DNA from: Phycicoccus duodecadis
GTDB taxonomy: Bacteria; Actinomycetota; Actinomycetes; Actinomycetales; Dermatophilaceae
Direction of reading: 5' to 3'
DNA: 64,000 nucleotides
NCBI RefSeq assembly: GCF_002846495.1
Contig: NZ_PJNE01000001.1
Location: 2,480,001 to 2,544,000, forward strand
Notes under the pieces: model-generated
Told to the model about the DNA's origin: nothing
The model's input: the letters and a program-made list of their open reading frames with translations, nothing else
The model's database searches: none
Program-made: the position numbers and the translations under genes
In this document: positions 9,138 through 17,099 of the stretch, in pieces
Position numbering within the stretch: the first letter of the stretch is position 1
Layout: each line of letters opens with the position of its first letter

Positions 9138-9248
9138 GCGCGCGGTCACGCCGATGGCGCGGAAGTGCGCTCCTGCCATGGATATATCCGCGCCCTCGAC
9201 CCATGTCCCCGCCCTCACGGTGACGACGCGGAAGTTCGCGCTCATCGG
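9138..9248 (-). repeat. 111-nt palindromic repeat element, copy 1
   Basis: Read on the minus strand, this aligns without gaps to 30849-30959 on the plus strand at roughly 70-75 percent identity by eye. It begins CCGATGAGCGC, and each half holds a TTCCGCG...-type arm with a partner CGCGGAA. A fragment of the same motif (GTGACGGCGCGG) recurs near 9312. It lies ~340 nt downstream of tRNA-Ala in the same orientation as the tRNA. It can be translated (MSANFRVVTV...), but most differences between the two copies are non-synonymous, so it is better seen as a DNA/RNA element than a gene. Confidence 0.7.
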
Positions 9249-9530
9249 GGGATCCGGATGGCGGTGCGGACGTCGGGACAGACAGTGCCTCGGGAGTGGC
9301 GGGGTTCGGGGTGACGGCGCGGCGCCTGAGTGCAGGGGCCACCGGCGAGATTCCCGATGTGTATCGCCAAGCACGCATCGAACCGAGATCTCACCGATGG
9401 CCCTGTCCCCGTCAACCGGTACCGCACCGTCTCCGGGACGGGTGACGATCTGGCGGGGTCGGACAGGCTCAACGCCACTCCGGGGGCGCCGGGAGACACG
9501 AAACGGCGTGGGTGGTGCGTGACAACGAGA
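9249..9530. other. Intergenic stretch with no recognised gene
   Basis: About 280 bases between repeat copy 1 and the tRNA-Ala terminator. Base composition is less GC-extreme than the flanking genes. I see only a fragment of the palindromic repeat near 9303-9325. Short ORFs here have no ribosome binding site and no similarity that I recognise. Confidence 0.5.
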
Positions 9531-9575
9531 GAACCCCGCCCGATCAGCGACGTTCAGGCTGGTCGGACGGGGTTC
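9531..9575 (-). terminator. Hairpin downstream of tRNA-Ala
   Basis: The arms starting GAACCCCG at 9531 and ending CGGGGTTC at 9575 pair over ~17 bp with one mismatch around an ~11-nt loop. It lies eight bases past the tRNA 3' end on the minus strand and is followed there by TCTCTCGTTGT. A likely tRNA terminator. Confidence 0.65.
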
Positions 9576-9583
9576 GTCTCGGG

Positions 9584-9656
9584 TGGAGCTGCGGGGAATC
9601 GAACCCCGGACCTTCTCATTGCGAACGAGACGCGCTACCAACTGCGCTACAGCCCC
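9584..9656 (-). tRNA. tRNA-Ala (anticodon CGC)
   Basis: A 73-nt cloverleaf reads on the minus strand from GGGGCTG at 9656 to CAGCTCC plus discriminator A at 9584. The D-arm is GCGC-AGTTGGTA-GCGC. The anticodon stem TCTCG/TGAGA closes the loop TTCGCAA, giving anticodon CGC. The T-arm is CGGGG-TTCGATT-CCCCG. The G3-U70 wobble pair, the identity mark for alanyl-tRNA synthetase, is present. The 3' CCA is not encoded. Confidence 0.97.
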
Positions 9657-9768
9657 GAGTGCGGAAGAAACGATAACACCGAGCGAGGGGGTGCCCGAAA
9701 CCCGCCCGTCACCGCCTCGGACGGGCTGCGCCGCAGGTCGGCGGGCGTCGGCCGAGGGCGGCACCGCC

Positions 9769-9780
9769 TAGAGTCGCGGC
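9769..9780 (+). promoter_or_regulatory. -10 box of a leaderless promoter (AI-2E family gene)
   Basis: TAGAGT at 9769-9774, six bases, then ATG 9781, without a ribosome binding site. Confidence 0.5.
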
Positions 9781-11058
9781 ATGCGACTTCCCTTCTCCCG
9801 CGGCGCCCGCGCCGAGGCCGCTCCGGGCCCCCGGCCTCCGCGCCGGGTCCTGGTCGACCCGGGCGGCCCCTGGATGAACGACCCGCGGCTGCCGGCCGAG
9901 TGGGCGGTCCCCCGCGGGGTGCGCACCGCCAGTGAGTGGGCCTGGCGGGGGCTCGTCATCGCCGCCGCGCTGGTCGCCGTGCTGTTCCTGACCAGCCTGC
10001 TCAGCGAGGTCGTCATCCCGATCCTCGTCGCGCTGCTGCTGTCCGCTCTGCTGCACCCGATCTTCGACCGCCTGGCCCGGGTCGTGCCCAAGGGCGCGGC
10101 GGCCGGCATCACCGTCCTCGGCACCATCGCCGTGGTCATCGGGCTCATCTCCTTCGTCGGCTCGCAGCTGACCAGCCAGCTCGGCGACATCTCGACCAAG
10201 GTCACCGACGGCATCGACCAGGTCCGCCAGTGGGTGCAGGACACCTTCGCGATCACCGACACCCAGCTCAGCGACTACATCGCCAAGGCGCGCGAGTCCA
10301 TCAGCTCGGGGGGCCTCACCGACTCGCTCACCGCGGCCGGGCTGGGCGTGGGTCACCTGGTGGCCGGCATCTTCCTGGCGCTCTTCTCGCTGTTCTTCTT
10401 CCTCTACGACGGTCCCGCGATCTGGGGCTGGATCGTGCGGCTCTTCCCGCGGGGTGCTCGCACCCGGGTGCACTCCTCGGGGCTGATCGCGTGGGGCCAG
10501 GTGGCCGCCTTCACCCGCGCCACCATCCTCGTCGCGGCCGTCGACGCCACCGGCATCGGGCTGGGTGCCCTGGTGCTGGGCGTGCCGTTCCCCTCGGGCA
10601 TCGCGCTGCTGGTGTTCTTCGGCTCGTTCATCCCGATCGTCGGCGCGGCGGTCTCGGGCGGCGTTGCCGTGCTGCTCGCCCTCGTCGCCCTCGGGCCGGT
10701 GCAGGCGCTCATCATGCTGGCCGTCGTCATCGGGGTCCAGCAGCTCGAGAGCCACCTGCTCCAGCCGTTCCTCATCGGCCGGGCCATGCGCCTGCACCCG
10801 CTGGCCGTGATCCTGGCCATCGCGGCCGGCATCATCCTGGCCGGCGTCATCGGCGGCCTCATCGCGGTGCCCACCGTCGCGGTGCTCAACGCGGTCGGCC
10901 ACCACCTGCTCGACACGCCCGACGACGCCGCCGACCGGGGCATCGAGAAGCCGGCGGCCGAGGACGTCCTCGGTCACCCCGCCGCCGTGGAGGCCGACGA
11001 GGCCGCCGCGCAGGACGCGCCCGACGGCACGGTGGCGCCCGACCCGCGCGACGCCTGA
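9781..11058 (+). CDS. AI-2E family transporter (PerM/YdiK/TqsA type)
   Basis: A 425-residue membrane permease of the AI-2E/PerM superfamily. After a ~60-residue cytoplasmic Pro/Arg-rich start, hydrophobic segments lie at ~60-100 and ~115-140. An amphipathic soluble stretch follows (QLTSQLGDISTKVTDGIDQV, typical of the family), then four or five more helices from ~185 to 370. Hallmark motifs are PFPSGIALLVFFGSFIPIVG and QQLESHLLQPFLIGRAM. Some members export autoinducer-2 and others are Na+/H+ antiporters; substrate here is unknown. The last ~50 residues are an acidic tail. It converges with glpR across a shared hairpin. Confidence 0.9.
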   Translation: MRLPFSRGARAEAAPGPRPPRRVLVDPGGPWMNDPRLPAEWAVPRGVRTASEWAWRGLVIAAALVAVLFLTSLLSEVVIPILVALLLSALLHPIFDRLARVVPKGAAAGITVLGTIAVVIGLISFVGSQLTSQLGDISTKVTDGIDQVRQWVQDTFAITDTQLSDYIAKARESISSGGLTDSLTAAGLGVGHLVAGIFLALFSLFFFLYDGPAIWGWIVRLFPRGARTRVHSSGLIAWGQVAAFTRATILVAAVDATGIGLGALVLGVPFPSGIALLVFFGSFIPIVGAAVSGGVAVLLALVALGPVQALIMLAVVIGVQQLESHLLQPFLIGRAMRLHPLAVILAIAAGIILAGVIGGLIAVPTVAVLNAVGHHLLDTPDDAADRGIEKPAAEDVLGHPAAVEADEAAAQDAPDGTVAPDPRDA

Positions 11059-11096
11059 CGGAGCCGCAGCGCCCGGCTCCCACCGGAGGTCAGGCG
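11052..11096. terminator. Nested hairpin between convergent genes
   Basis: An outer 8-bp pair (CGCCTGAC at 11052 / GTCAGGCG at 11089) encloses an inner 7-bp hairpin (GGAGCCG / CGGCTCC). It overlaps the stop codons of both the AI-2E gene and glpR, and can terminate both transcripts. Confidence 0.55.
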
Positions 11097-12106
11097 CCGG
11101 CGACGCGCCGTTCGTCGAGGTCGTCCTCGTGCGAGCGCAGCTCGGCGGCGAGCGACGACGCCTCGGGAGCGACGGCGGCCGGGGCCACCTCGGGCCGCTC
11201 GGCCTTGGCCTTCATCGTGTAGGTCGGCCGCGGGACCGGCACCGGGTCCCAGGTCAGCGGGATGTCGTCCTCGTCGACCAGGTGGACGTACTCGATCTCC
11301 ATGACCGGCGCGGGCTCCGGAGCCGGGGCGGGCTCGGCGGCGATCGGCGCGGGCGCCACGGGGGCGATGGTCGCCTCGGTGGTCTCGACCGGGGCGGACG
11401 GCTCCACCGCAGCGGCCGCACCGGCGACCTCGACGTCGACCGGGCCGGCGGACGCCCCGACGGACGCGGCCGGGCGCGCCACGGGGCGGCGCAGCGGGGC
11501 CGGGCGGGCGGAGGCGGCCGGAGCGACGGCACGCTGGAGGGTCTCGGCCCGGGCCCGGCGGCGGCGGGCCGCCCGGGCGGCCTGGTCGGTGCGGACGCCC
11601 GCGCGCAGCCAGGCGAAGGAGGAGACGAGGAGGAGCACCGCCACGAGCGGCGCCCAGCCGGCGAACAGCCCGGCGACGGCCAGGCCCGTGACGACGAGGG
11701 TCGTGACGAGGGCCGCCAGGAAGGTCAGCGCCCTGACCCGTCGCGACGGGTGCGCACCGCCGGCCACGGCCGGGATGCGAGCGGCCGGGACGGCGGTGCG
11801 CTCGAGGTCGGGCGGGCGCGAGAACGCGGCGGTCACGCCGCCCGGGTCGGTGGGCACGGCGCGCTTGACGACGACCTGGGGCCGCACCGAGCGGGTCGGG
11901 TGCACGGCCCACGAACGGGGCGTGGGGTCGGAGAGGTCGGTGCGGGGGATCGGGGCGCGGCGCTCGAGGACACGCATGGCGGCGCTGAACTGCTCGACCG
12001 AGCGCGCCGTGGCCAGGTGGTCACGGCGCCGGATCCAGTACTGCACGAAGTAGGCAGCCCAGACCCCGATGAGGACGAGGAAGATCAGGCTCGACGGCGA
12101 CTGCAC
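11090..12106 (-). CDS. glpR: Gephyrin-like molybdotransferase receptor GlpR
   Basis: A 338-residue membrane protein. One N-terminal helix (IFLVLIGVWAAYFVQYWI, ~6-24) is followed by a basic soluble region and a helical hairpin at ~140-180. A long disordered Ala/Pro/Glu-rich tail ends with the conserved block WDPVPVPRPTYTMKAKA and an acidic ELRSHEDDLDER terminus. This matches the architecture of GlpR (Rv0996-type), known in Corynebacterium as the membrane receptor that binds the gephyrin-like protein Glp and links it to FtsZ and polar growth. The gene is last in the galU-glp-moaC-mogA-rimJ-glpR operon; GTG 12106 lies two bases past the acetyltransferase stop. A cell-division role is inferred from the family. 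Confidence 0.85.
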   Translation of the reverse strand: MQSPSSLIFLVLIGVWAAYFVQYWIRRRDHLATARSVEQFSAAMRVLERRAPIPRTDLSDPTPRSWAVHPTRSVRPQVVVKRAVPTDPGGVTAAFSRPPDLERTAVPAARIPAVAGGAHPSRRVRALTFLAALVTTLVVTGLAVAGLFAGWAPLVAVLLLVSSFAWLRAGVRTDQAARAARRRRARAETLQRAVAPAASARPAPLRRPVARPAASVGASAGPVDVEVAGAAAAVEPSAPVETTEATIAPVAPAPIAAEPAPAPEPAPVMEIEYVHLVDEDDIPLTWDPVPVPRPTYTMKAKAERPEVAPAAVAPEASSLAAELRSHEDDLDERRVAGA

Positions 12107-12108
12107 GG

Positions 12109-12858
12109 CTACGACGGTAGGTGCGGAGCCTCCCCCGGGCGTGCACCCGGCTCGGTGTGTCGCGCAAGTGACTCGTGTGACGACTGTGATTCCAGGGTCA
12201 GACGCGTCAGCCGCGCGAGCATCGTCTCCCCGGCGAGGTCCTCGGTGGTGAGCGCGAAGGACAGGTGCTCGCGCCACGCGCCGTCGATGTGCAGGTAGTG
12301 CGGCCGGCGCCCCTCGAACCGGAACCCCAGCTTGCGCACCACCGCGAGACTGGCCGTGTTCTCGGGCCGGATGTTGATCTCGACCCGATGCAGACCCACT
12401 CGCGAGAACAGGTGGTCGGCGACCAGCGCCACCCCGGTGGGCACCACGAGCTGGCCGGCCAGCGCCCGGCTGACCCAGTACCCGACGTAGCAGGACCGGA
12501 AGGAGCCGTAGACGACGGTGCCGACGTTGACCTGCCCCACCACCCGGCCGCCCGCCTCGACGGCCAGCGGCAGCGCGCGCCCGGCGGCACCGTCGAGGTC
12601 GTACTGGGTGACCAGCTCCTCGTAGGTGCGCGGCGGGGCGTCCGGCTCCGGGGCGGTGGCGTCCCAGGGCTCGAGCCACTCCGCATTGGCCCGGCGCACC
12701 GCCTGGAAGATGGCGCCGTCGGCATAGGTCAGCGGCCGCAGCGCGATGTCCACCCCGGTGGGCGTACGGCCGGTCAGGTGCACCGGCCAGACCCACTCCG
12801 GGGGCGGCGCGGGCTGCGGCTCGCGGCGCGGCCCCTCACCGAGCAGCCGGCGCCACAT
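12109..12858 (-). CDS. GNAT acetyltransferase, RimJ/RimL-like
   Basis: A 249-residue GNAT-fold acetyltransferase that would move acetyl from acetyl-CoA to an N-terminal amine (RimJ/RimL-like) or a small molecule. The fold motifs are VDIALRPLTYADGAIFQAVR at the start, GRVVGQVNVGTVVYG (strand 4), YVGYWVSRALAG (acetyl-CoA region), and GLHRVEINIRPENTASLAVV followed by RKLGFRFEGRR near the end. A long N-terminal Pro/Arg segment and a Ser-rich C-terminal tail extend beyond the ~180-residue core. Its ATG overlaps the mogA stop as TGATG. In M. tuberculosis the orthologous position (Rv0995) is annotated rimJ; the true substrate is not known. Confidence 0.87.
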   Translation of the reverse strand: MWRRLLGEGPRREPQPAPPPEWVWPVHLTGRTPTGVDIALRPLTYADGAIFQAVRRANAEWLEPWDATAPEPDAPPRTYEELVTQYDLDGAAGRALPLAVEAGGRVVGQVNVGTVVYGSFRSCYVGYWVSRALAGQLVVPTGVALVADHLFSRVGLHRVEINIRPENTASLAVVRKLGFRFEGRRPHYLHIDGAWREHLSFALTTEDLAGETMLARLTRLTLESQSSHESLARHTEPGARPGEAPHLPS

Positions 12859-13379
12859 CAGTGGTCACCGCCGCGCACCTGGTCGAGGGCGTGCGGGAGG
12901 ACGTCGGCCAGCACGGCGAGCGCGTCCTTGACCCCGCCGCTGGAGCCGGGGAGGTTCACCACGAGGGTGCGCCCGGCCAGGCCGGCCAGCCCGCGCGAGA
13001 GCATCGCGGTGGGCACGCCCTTGGCGACACCGGCGGCCCGGACGGCCTCGGCGAGACCGGGTACCTCACGGTCGAGGAGCGGGCGGGTCGCCTCGGGGGT
13101 GCCGTCGGTGGGGCTCAGCCCGGTGCCCCCGGTGGTGAGGACGAGGTCGGGTTCGTCGGCCAGGGCGGCCCGCAGGGCCGCGACCACGGCCGGGCCGTCG
13201 GGGACGACCACGGGCTCGGCCACGGCGGCGCCCCAGCCACGCAGGGCCTGGACGATGAGGGCGCCCCCTCGGTCGGGGTAGACGCCCTGGGACGCACGGG
13301 TCGAGCAGGTGACCACGACCGCGCGACGCCCGGCCAGCGGGGCGCCGGTACCCGGCATCCCGGCGTCGTCCGCACTCAC
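12858..13379 (-). CDS. mogA: Molybdenum cofactor biosynthesis protein MogA/MoaB family
   Basis: A 173-residue molybdopterin adenylyltransferase-type protein. After ~15 extra residues comes [20 protein letters not shown], then [17 protein letters not shown], the MPT-binding [19 protein letters not shown] and the C-terminal [15 protein letters not shown]. These are the conserved MoaB/MogA motifs (TTGGTG and PGS). It is expected to adenylate molybdopterin before metal insertion. It sits between moaC and the acetyltransferase with stop/start overlaps on both sides, so translation is probably coupled. Confidence 0.92.
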   Translation of the reverse strand: MSADDAGMPGTGAPLAGRRAVVVTCSTRASQGVYPDRGGALIVQALRGWGAAVAEPVVVPDGPAVVAALRAALADEPDLVLTTGGTGLSPTDGTPEATRPLLDREVPGLAEAVRAAGVAKGVPTAMLSRGLAGLAGRTLVVNLPGSSGGVKDALAVLADVLPHALDQVRGGDH

Positions 13380-13873
13380 GGGGTCTCCTCCACCCAGTCG
13401 CCCGAACGGCCGCCGGACTTGGCGGTGACCCGCACGTCGGTGATGCGCGCGTGCTTGTCGACGGCCTTGACCATGTCGACCAGCGCCAGCGCCCCGACGC
13501 TCACGGCGGTGAGCGCCTCCATCTCGATGCCGGTGCGGTCGGCCGTGCGGACCTCGGCCCGCAGGTCGACCCCGTCGTCGACGACGGTGAGGTCTACCTC
13601 GACGGCGTGCACGGCCACCGGATGCGCCAGCGGCACGAGCTCGGGGGTGCGCTTGGCCGCCTGGATGCCGGCGATGCGGGCCACGGCGAGGGCGTCCCCC
13701 TTGGGCACCGTGCCGTCGCGCAGCGCGGCGACGGCGGCCGGCGAGAGCAGGACCCGGCCGCGCGCCTCGGCCCGGCGGGCCGTGACGGGCTTGCCCGAGA
13801 CGTCGACCATGTGGGCCGTCCCGTCGGCGCGGACGTGGGTCAGGCCGCTGGGGGACGCTCCGGTGTCAGCCAC
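13376..13873 (-). CDS. moaC: Cyclic pyranopterin monophosphate synthase MoaC
   Basis: A 165-residue MoaC. It catalyses the second step of molybdenum-cofactor synthesis, turning 3',8-cH2GTP into cyclic pyranopterin monophosphate. Diagnostic stretches are [60 protein letters not shown] and the C-terminal [13 protein letters not shown] use GTG 13873, which overlaps the glp end by eight bases (GTGGCTGA). This gives the usual ~160-residue length, while longer in-frame starts would run into glp. Its 3' end overlaps the mogA ATG. Confidence 0.95.
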   Translation of the reverse strand: MADTGASPSGLTHVRADGTAHMVDVSGKPVTARRAEARGRVLLSPAAVAALRDGTVPKGDALAVARIAGIQAAKRTPELVPLAHPVAVHAVEVDLTVVDDGVDLRAEVRTADRTGIEMEALTAVSVGALALVDMVKAVDKHARITDVRVTAKSGGRSGDWVEETP

Positions 13874-15086
13874 GTCTCCGATGATGCCCCAGCAGGGGGA
13901 GGCAGAGGACGGTAGCCCCCTGCTCGACGCGCTCGACGTCGGCCGGGACCACCGCGAGGGCGCTCGCCTCGGCCAGTGCGCCCAGCACGTGCGACCCCTG
14001 GCCTCCCGACGGCCGCACCACGCCGCCCTCCTCGACGACGCGGGTGAGCTCGGTGCGCCCCGCGATGGTCGACCAGGACTCGCCCGCGACGGCCTCGAAG
14101 GCGCCGTCGTCGGCGGGGTCGATGCCGGCCATCGCCCGCAGGGCCGGCAGGACGAAGACGTGGAACGAGGCGAAGGAGCTGACCGGGTTGCCGGGCAGCG
14201 TGACGATGGGGACGCGCCCGGGCCCGACGACACCGCAGCCCTGCGGCATCCCGGGGCGCATCGCGACCTTGACGAACTCGACGCCGCCGTCCTCGGTGAG
14301 GACCTCCTTGACGGTGTCGTAGACGCCCATCGAGACCCCGCCGCTGGTGATGACCAGGTCGGGCGCGCCGTCGGGCGCGGTGAAGAAGGCCCGCACGGCG
14401 TCGGCCTCGTCCCGCAGGTGCACGCTCGCGGCGACCTCGGCCCCGGCGGCCTCGACCAGGGCCCGCAGCATCAGGTGGTTGGAGTCGACGATCTGCCCGT
14501 GCTCCAGTGAAGAGCCCACCGGCACCAGCTCGTCGCCGGTGGACACGACGGTGACCCGCGGGCGGCGGTGCACCGCGACCTGCGGCACGTTGGCGGCGGC
14601 GGCGAGCGCGATGTGGCCCGGGCCCAGGTGGGTACCGGCACGGAGGACGGTGTCGCCGGTGCGGATGTCCTCGCCGCGCCGACGGACGTGCCGGCCCACC
14701 TCGGGCTCGAGCCGCACCGCCACCTGCTCGGCGCCGCCGTCGGTGGCCTCGACGGGGACGACGGCGTCGCAGCCCTCGGGCAGCGGGGCGCCGGTCATGA
14801 TGCGCAGCGCGTGGCCGGGGGCCAGGACGTGGCGCGTGGTGTCGCCGGCCGCGACGTCGCCGTCGACCGGCAGCGTGACGGGACGCTCCTCCCCCGCGCC
14901 CGCGAGATCGGCGGCGCGCACGGCGTACCCGTCCATCGCGGAGTTGTCGAAGGAGGGCAGGTCGACCCGGGCGACGACCTCGTCGGCCAGGACCCGCCCG
15001 AGGGAGGCGCCCACGTCGACGGTGTCGACGGGCAGGGGGCGGACCAGGGCCAGGACGGCCTCACGGTGCTCGGCGACGGTGCGCAT
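13866..15086 (-). CDS. glp: Gephyrin-like molybdotransferase Glp (MoeA family)
   Basis: A 406-residue MoeA-fold protein. Canonical motifs are [16 protein letters not shown] at ~45-60, [30 protein letters not shown], the MPT-binding [16 protein letters not shown] and [14 protein letters not shown]. The enzyme class inserts molybdate into adenylated molybdopterin. The copy paired with glpR in actinobacteria (Glp) is also a cell-division scaffold that binds FtsZ and the receptor GlpR. Its location in one operon with glpR favours the Glp identity over a simple MoeA. Its ATG 15086 overlaps the uridylyltransferase stop as TGATG, and its end overlaps moaC. Confidence 0.9.
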   Translation of the reverse strand: MRTVAEHREAVLALVRPLPVDTVDVGASLGRVLADEVVARVDLPSFDNSAMDGYAVRAADLAGAGEERPVTLPVDGDVAAGDTTRHVLAPGHALRIMTGAPLPEGCDAVVPVEATDGGAEQVAVRLEPEVGRHVRRRGEDIRTGDTVLRAGTHLGPGHIALAAAANVPQVAVHRRPRVTVVSTGDELVPVGSSLEHGQIVDSNHLMLRALVEAAGAEVAASVHLRDEADAVRAFFTAPDGAPDLVITSGGVSMGVYDTVKEVLTEDGGVEFVKVAMRPGMPQGCGVVGPGRVPIVTLPGNPVSSFASFHVFVLPALRAMAGIDPADDGAFEAVAGESWSTIAGRTELTRVVEEGGVVRPSGGQGSHVLGALAEASALAVVPADVERVEQGATVLCLPLLGHHRRRG

Positions 15087-16468
15087 CAGAGGGTCCCCTC
15101 GATCCGGGCACCGTCGGGGACGGCGCGGGTGCCCTCGGTGACGCGCACGTCGCCGACGCAGGTGACGCCGGCGCCGAACACGGTGTCGCCCTCGACACGG
15201 AGGCTGGTGCACTGGCGCAGCGACGGGACACCGTGCGGGAAGCGCTCGTCGAAGTCGCCGACGAGCTTGTAGGCGCCGCCGAGGGCGACCAGCGGCTCGG
15301 GGCGGTCGGCGACCGACTCGACCATCCCGGCGTCGGTGACGCGGTACAGGTCGCTGCGCAGGAGGAGCAGCTCGTCAGTGGTCTTCACCGGGCGGAACCG
15401 GCTGCGGTCGACCACGATCGCGCGGGCGCCGTCGAACACCTCGACCGCCGTGCCCATCGCCGACTCGATCTGGATGACGGGCGTGGAGTCGGGGCGGGTG
15501 GGGTCGACGGTCTTGCGGTTGACGATGATCGGCAGGCCGAGGACGCCGTCGCGCTCGTCGAGCCGCGCGGCCAGCGCCTCGAGGTCGACCCACAGGTTGT
15601 TGGTGTGGAAGTACGGGTGGCGCTCGTTGTCCTGGAAGTAGTGGTCCTCGCCGGGCGCGACCATCGCCGAGTCCCGCAGCACCAGGCGGCCGTCCGAGCG
15701 ACGCACGGCCAGGTGCCCGCCCTTGCGGTCGTTGACGGTGCGCTCGCACAGCTCGGCGACGTACGGGATGCCCTCGGCCGCCATCCAGGCCGGGATGGTT
15801 CCGTCGCAGGTGGCGCCGAGGTTGTCGGCGTTGGACAGGAACAGGTGGCGGTAGCCGCGTTCGCGCAGGGTGTCGAGGATGCCGGTGGTGCGCAGCGCCA
15901 CGTAGACGTCGCCGTGTCCGGGGGGGCACCAGGCGAGCTCGGGGTCGTCGGGCCACTCCACCGGGGTGAGGTCGTCGGCGCGGAGCTTGGGCTCCTTGCT
16001 CTGGAGGAAGTCCAGCGGCAGCCCGTCGACCGCCAGGCCCGGGTGGCGCCCGAGGATCTCGAGCGAGGCCTCGCGGGTGCGGAAGGAGTTCATCAGCAGC
16101 AGCGGGACGTCCACGCCGTAGCGCTCACGCAGGCCCAGGACCTGGGCGGCGATGATGTCGAGGAAGGTGCGGCCGTCGCGGACCTCGAGTGCCGACTTGG
16201 GACCCTGCACCCCCATGCTGGTCCCGAGGCCGCCGTTGAGCTTGACCACGACCGTGCGGGCGAGCGCGGCGGCCACCGCCGCGTCGTCGGGGTGCGCGTC
16301 GGCCAGGGCGGGGACGTCGGTGAGGGGGTCGATGGTGTCTTCGGGGATGGTGCCGGTCACGTGCTCGGACAGCTGGCGGTGGAAGTCGGCGAACACGCGG
16401 ATCGCGAGCTCGTCGACGCCGGCCTCGCGCATCCTGTCGGTGGCAGCGCGCAGGGCATCGCTCGTCAT
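15086..16468 (-). CDS. UTP-glucose-1-phosphate uridylyltransferase, eukaryotic-type (UDPGP) family
   Basis: A 460-residue nucleotidyltransferase expected to form UDP-glucose from UTP and glucose-1-phosphate. The motif VVKLNGGLGTSMGVQGPKS and the later FLSNADNLGATCD, HPYFHTNNLWVDL and QIESAMGTA are those of the UDPGP (PF01704) family found in eukaryotes and some actinobacteria. They are not the GalU/RfbA type that occupies this operon position in mycobacteria. A C-terminal left-handed helix region follows. ATG 16468 is chosen because TAGGGT lies seven bases upstream; GTG 16477 falls inside the promoter. First gene of the glp operon, divergent from 5-FTHF cyclo-ligase. Confidence 0.88.
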   Translation of the reverse strand: MTSDALRAATDRMREAGVDELAIRVFADFHRQLSEHVTGTIPEDTIDPLTDVPALADAHPDDAAVAAALARTVVVKLNGGLGTSMGVQGPKSALEVRDGRTFLDIIAAQVLGLRERYGVDVPLLLMNSFRTREASLEILGRHPGLAVDGLPLDFLQSKEPKLRADDLTPVEWPDDPELAWCPPGHGDVYVALRTTGILDTLRERGYRHLFLSNADNLGATCDGTIPAWMAAEGIPYVAELCERTVNDRKGGHLAVRRSDGRLVLRDSAMVAPGEDHYFQDNERHPYFHTNNLWVDLEALAARLDERDGVLGLPIIVNRKTVDPTRPDSTPVIQIESAMGTAVEVFDGARAIVVDRSRFRPVKTTDELLLLRSDLYRVTDAGMVESVADRPEPLVALGGAYKLVGDFDERFPHGVPSLRQCTSLRVEGDTVFGAGVTCVGDVRVTEGTRAVPDGARIEGTL

Positions 16469-16475
16469 GGGCGCC

Positions 16476-16491
16476 ACCCTACGATGTCCTC
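16476..16491. promoter_or_regulatory. Overlapping divergent -10 boxes
   Basis: On the minus strand TAGGGT (16481-16476) lies seven bases before ATG 16468. On the plus strand TACGAT (16480-16485) lies six bases before GTG 16492. The two -10 boxes share two base pairs, so RNA polymerase probably cannot occupy both at once. Confidence 0.55.
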
Positions 16492-17058
16492 GTGGCCACC
16501 TCCGAGAAGTCCGAGGTCCGGCGTCGCCTCCGGGCGCGGCGGCGGGAGATCGCTGCCGAGCGGGATGGAGCGGCGGACGGCGCGGCGCTGGTCGCCGAGG
16601 TGGGCGTGCTGGTGCGGCGGCTCGGCCTGGCGGCCGGGGCCACGGTGCTGTCGTACGAGTCGGTGGCGGGCGAGCCGCCGACGCAGGCCCTGAACGCGTG
16701 GCTGCTGGGCGAGGGGTACCGGGTGCTCGTGCCCGACACGCTGCCCGACCTCGACCTGGGCTGGCACGAGCTGGCTCCCGGCGACGGGACGGTGCGGGGC
16801 CTGGGCCTCGAGGCCGTGGGTGACGCCGACCTGGTGCTGGCGCCCGGGCTGGCCGTCGACGGGCGCGGGACCCGGCTCGGGCAGGGCGGCGGCTGCTACG
16901 ACCGGGCGCTGCCGCGCCGCCGGGCCGGCGTGCCGGTGCTGGTGCTGCTGCACCCCGGCGAGCGCGAGGCGGATGACGTGCTGCCGCGCGAGGCGCACGA
17001 CGTGCCGGTCGACGGCGTCGTCACCGCCGACGGCATCCACTGGCCCGACCCGGCCTGA
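16492..17058 (+). CDS. 5-formyltetrahydrofolate cyclo-ligase
   Basis: A 188-residue enzyme that converts 5-formyl-THF to 5,10-methenyl-THF using ATP. It shows the N-terminal EVRRRLRARRREI basic helix, the central SYESVAGEPPT and VLVPDTLPDLDLGWHE, and the signature DLVLAPGLAVDGRGTRLGQG running into GGCYDRALPR that binds ATP and folate. Length is standard. The GTG start is set by the leaderless TACGAT box. It is divergent from the galU-glp operon, as in M. tuberculosis (Rv0992c next to Rv0993). It converges with the penicillin acylase family gene 41 bases downstream. Confidence 0.94.
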   Translation: MATSEKSEVRRRLRARRREIAAERDGAADGAALVAEVGVLVRRLGLAAGATVLSYESVAGEPPTQALNAWLLGEGYRVLVPDTLPDLDLGWHELAPGDGTVRGLGLEAVGDADLVLAPGLAVDGRGTRLGQGGGCYDRALPRRRAGVPVLVLLHPGEREADDVLPREAHDVPVDGVVTADGIHWPDPA

Positions 17059-17099
17059 AGGCGATCCGAGAGTCGTCCCCCACACCTTGGGCCTCGGGG

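Noticed and set aside
9138..9248. A conserved 38-43-residue small protein (MSANFRVVTV / MSASFRAVTV)
   Set aside because: Of the codons that differ between the two copies, only about four changes are synonymous. There is no ribosome binding site, and the similarity is explained by the DNA palindromes. Kept as a repeat, not a gene.
9129..9764. A minus-strand ORF over the tRNA-Ala and repeat element 1
   Set aside because: It translates a tRNA and palindromic repeats, and no ribosome binding site or domain supports it.
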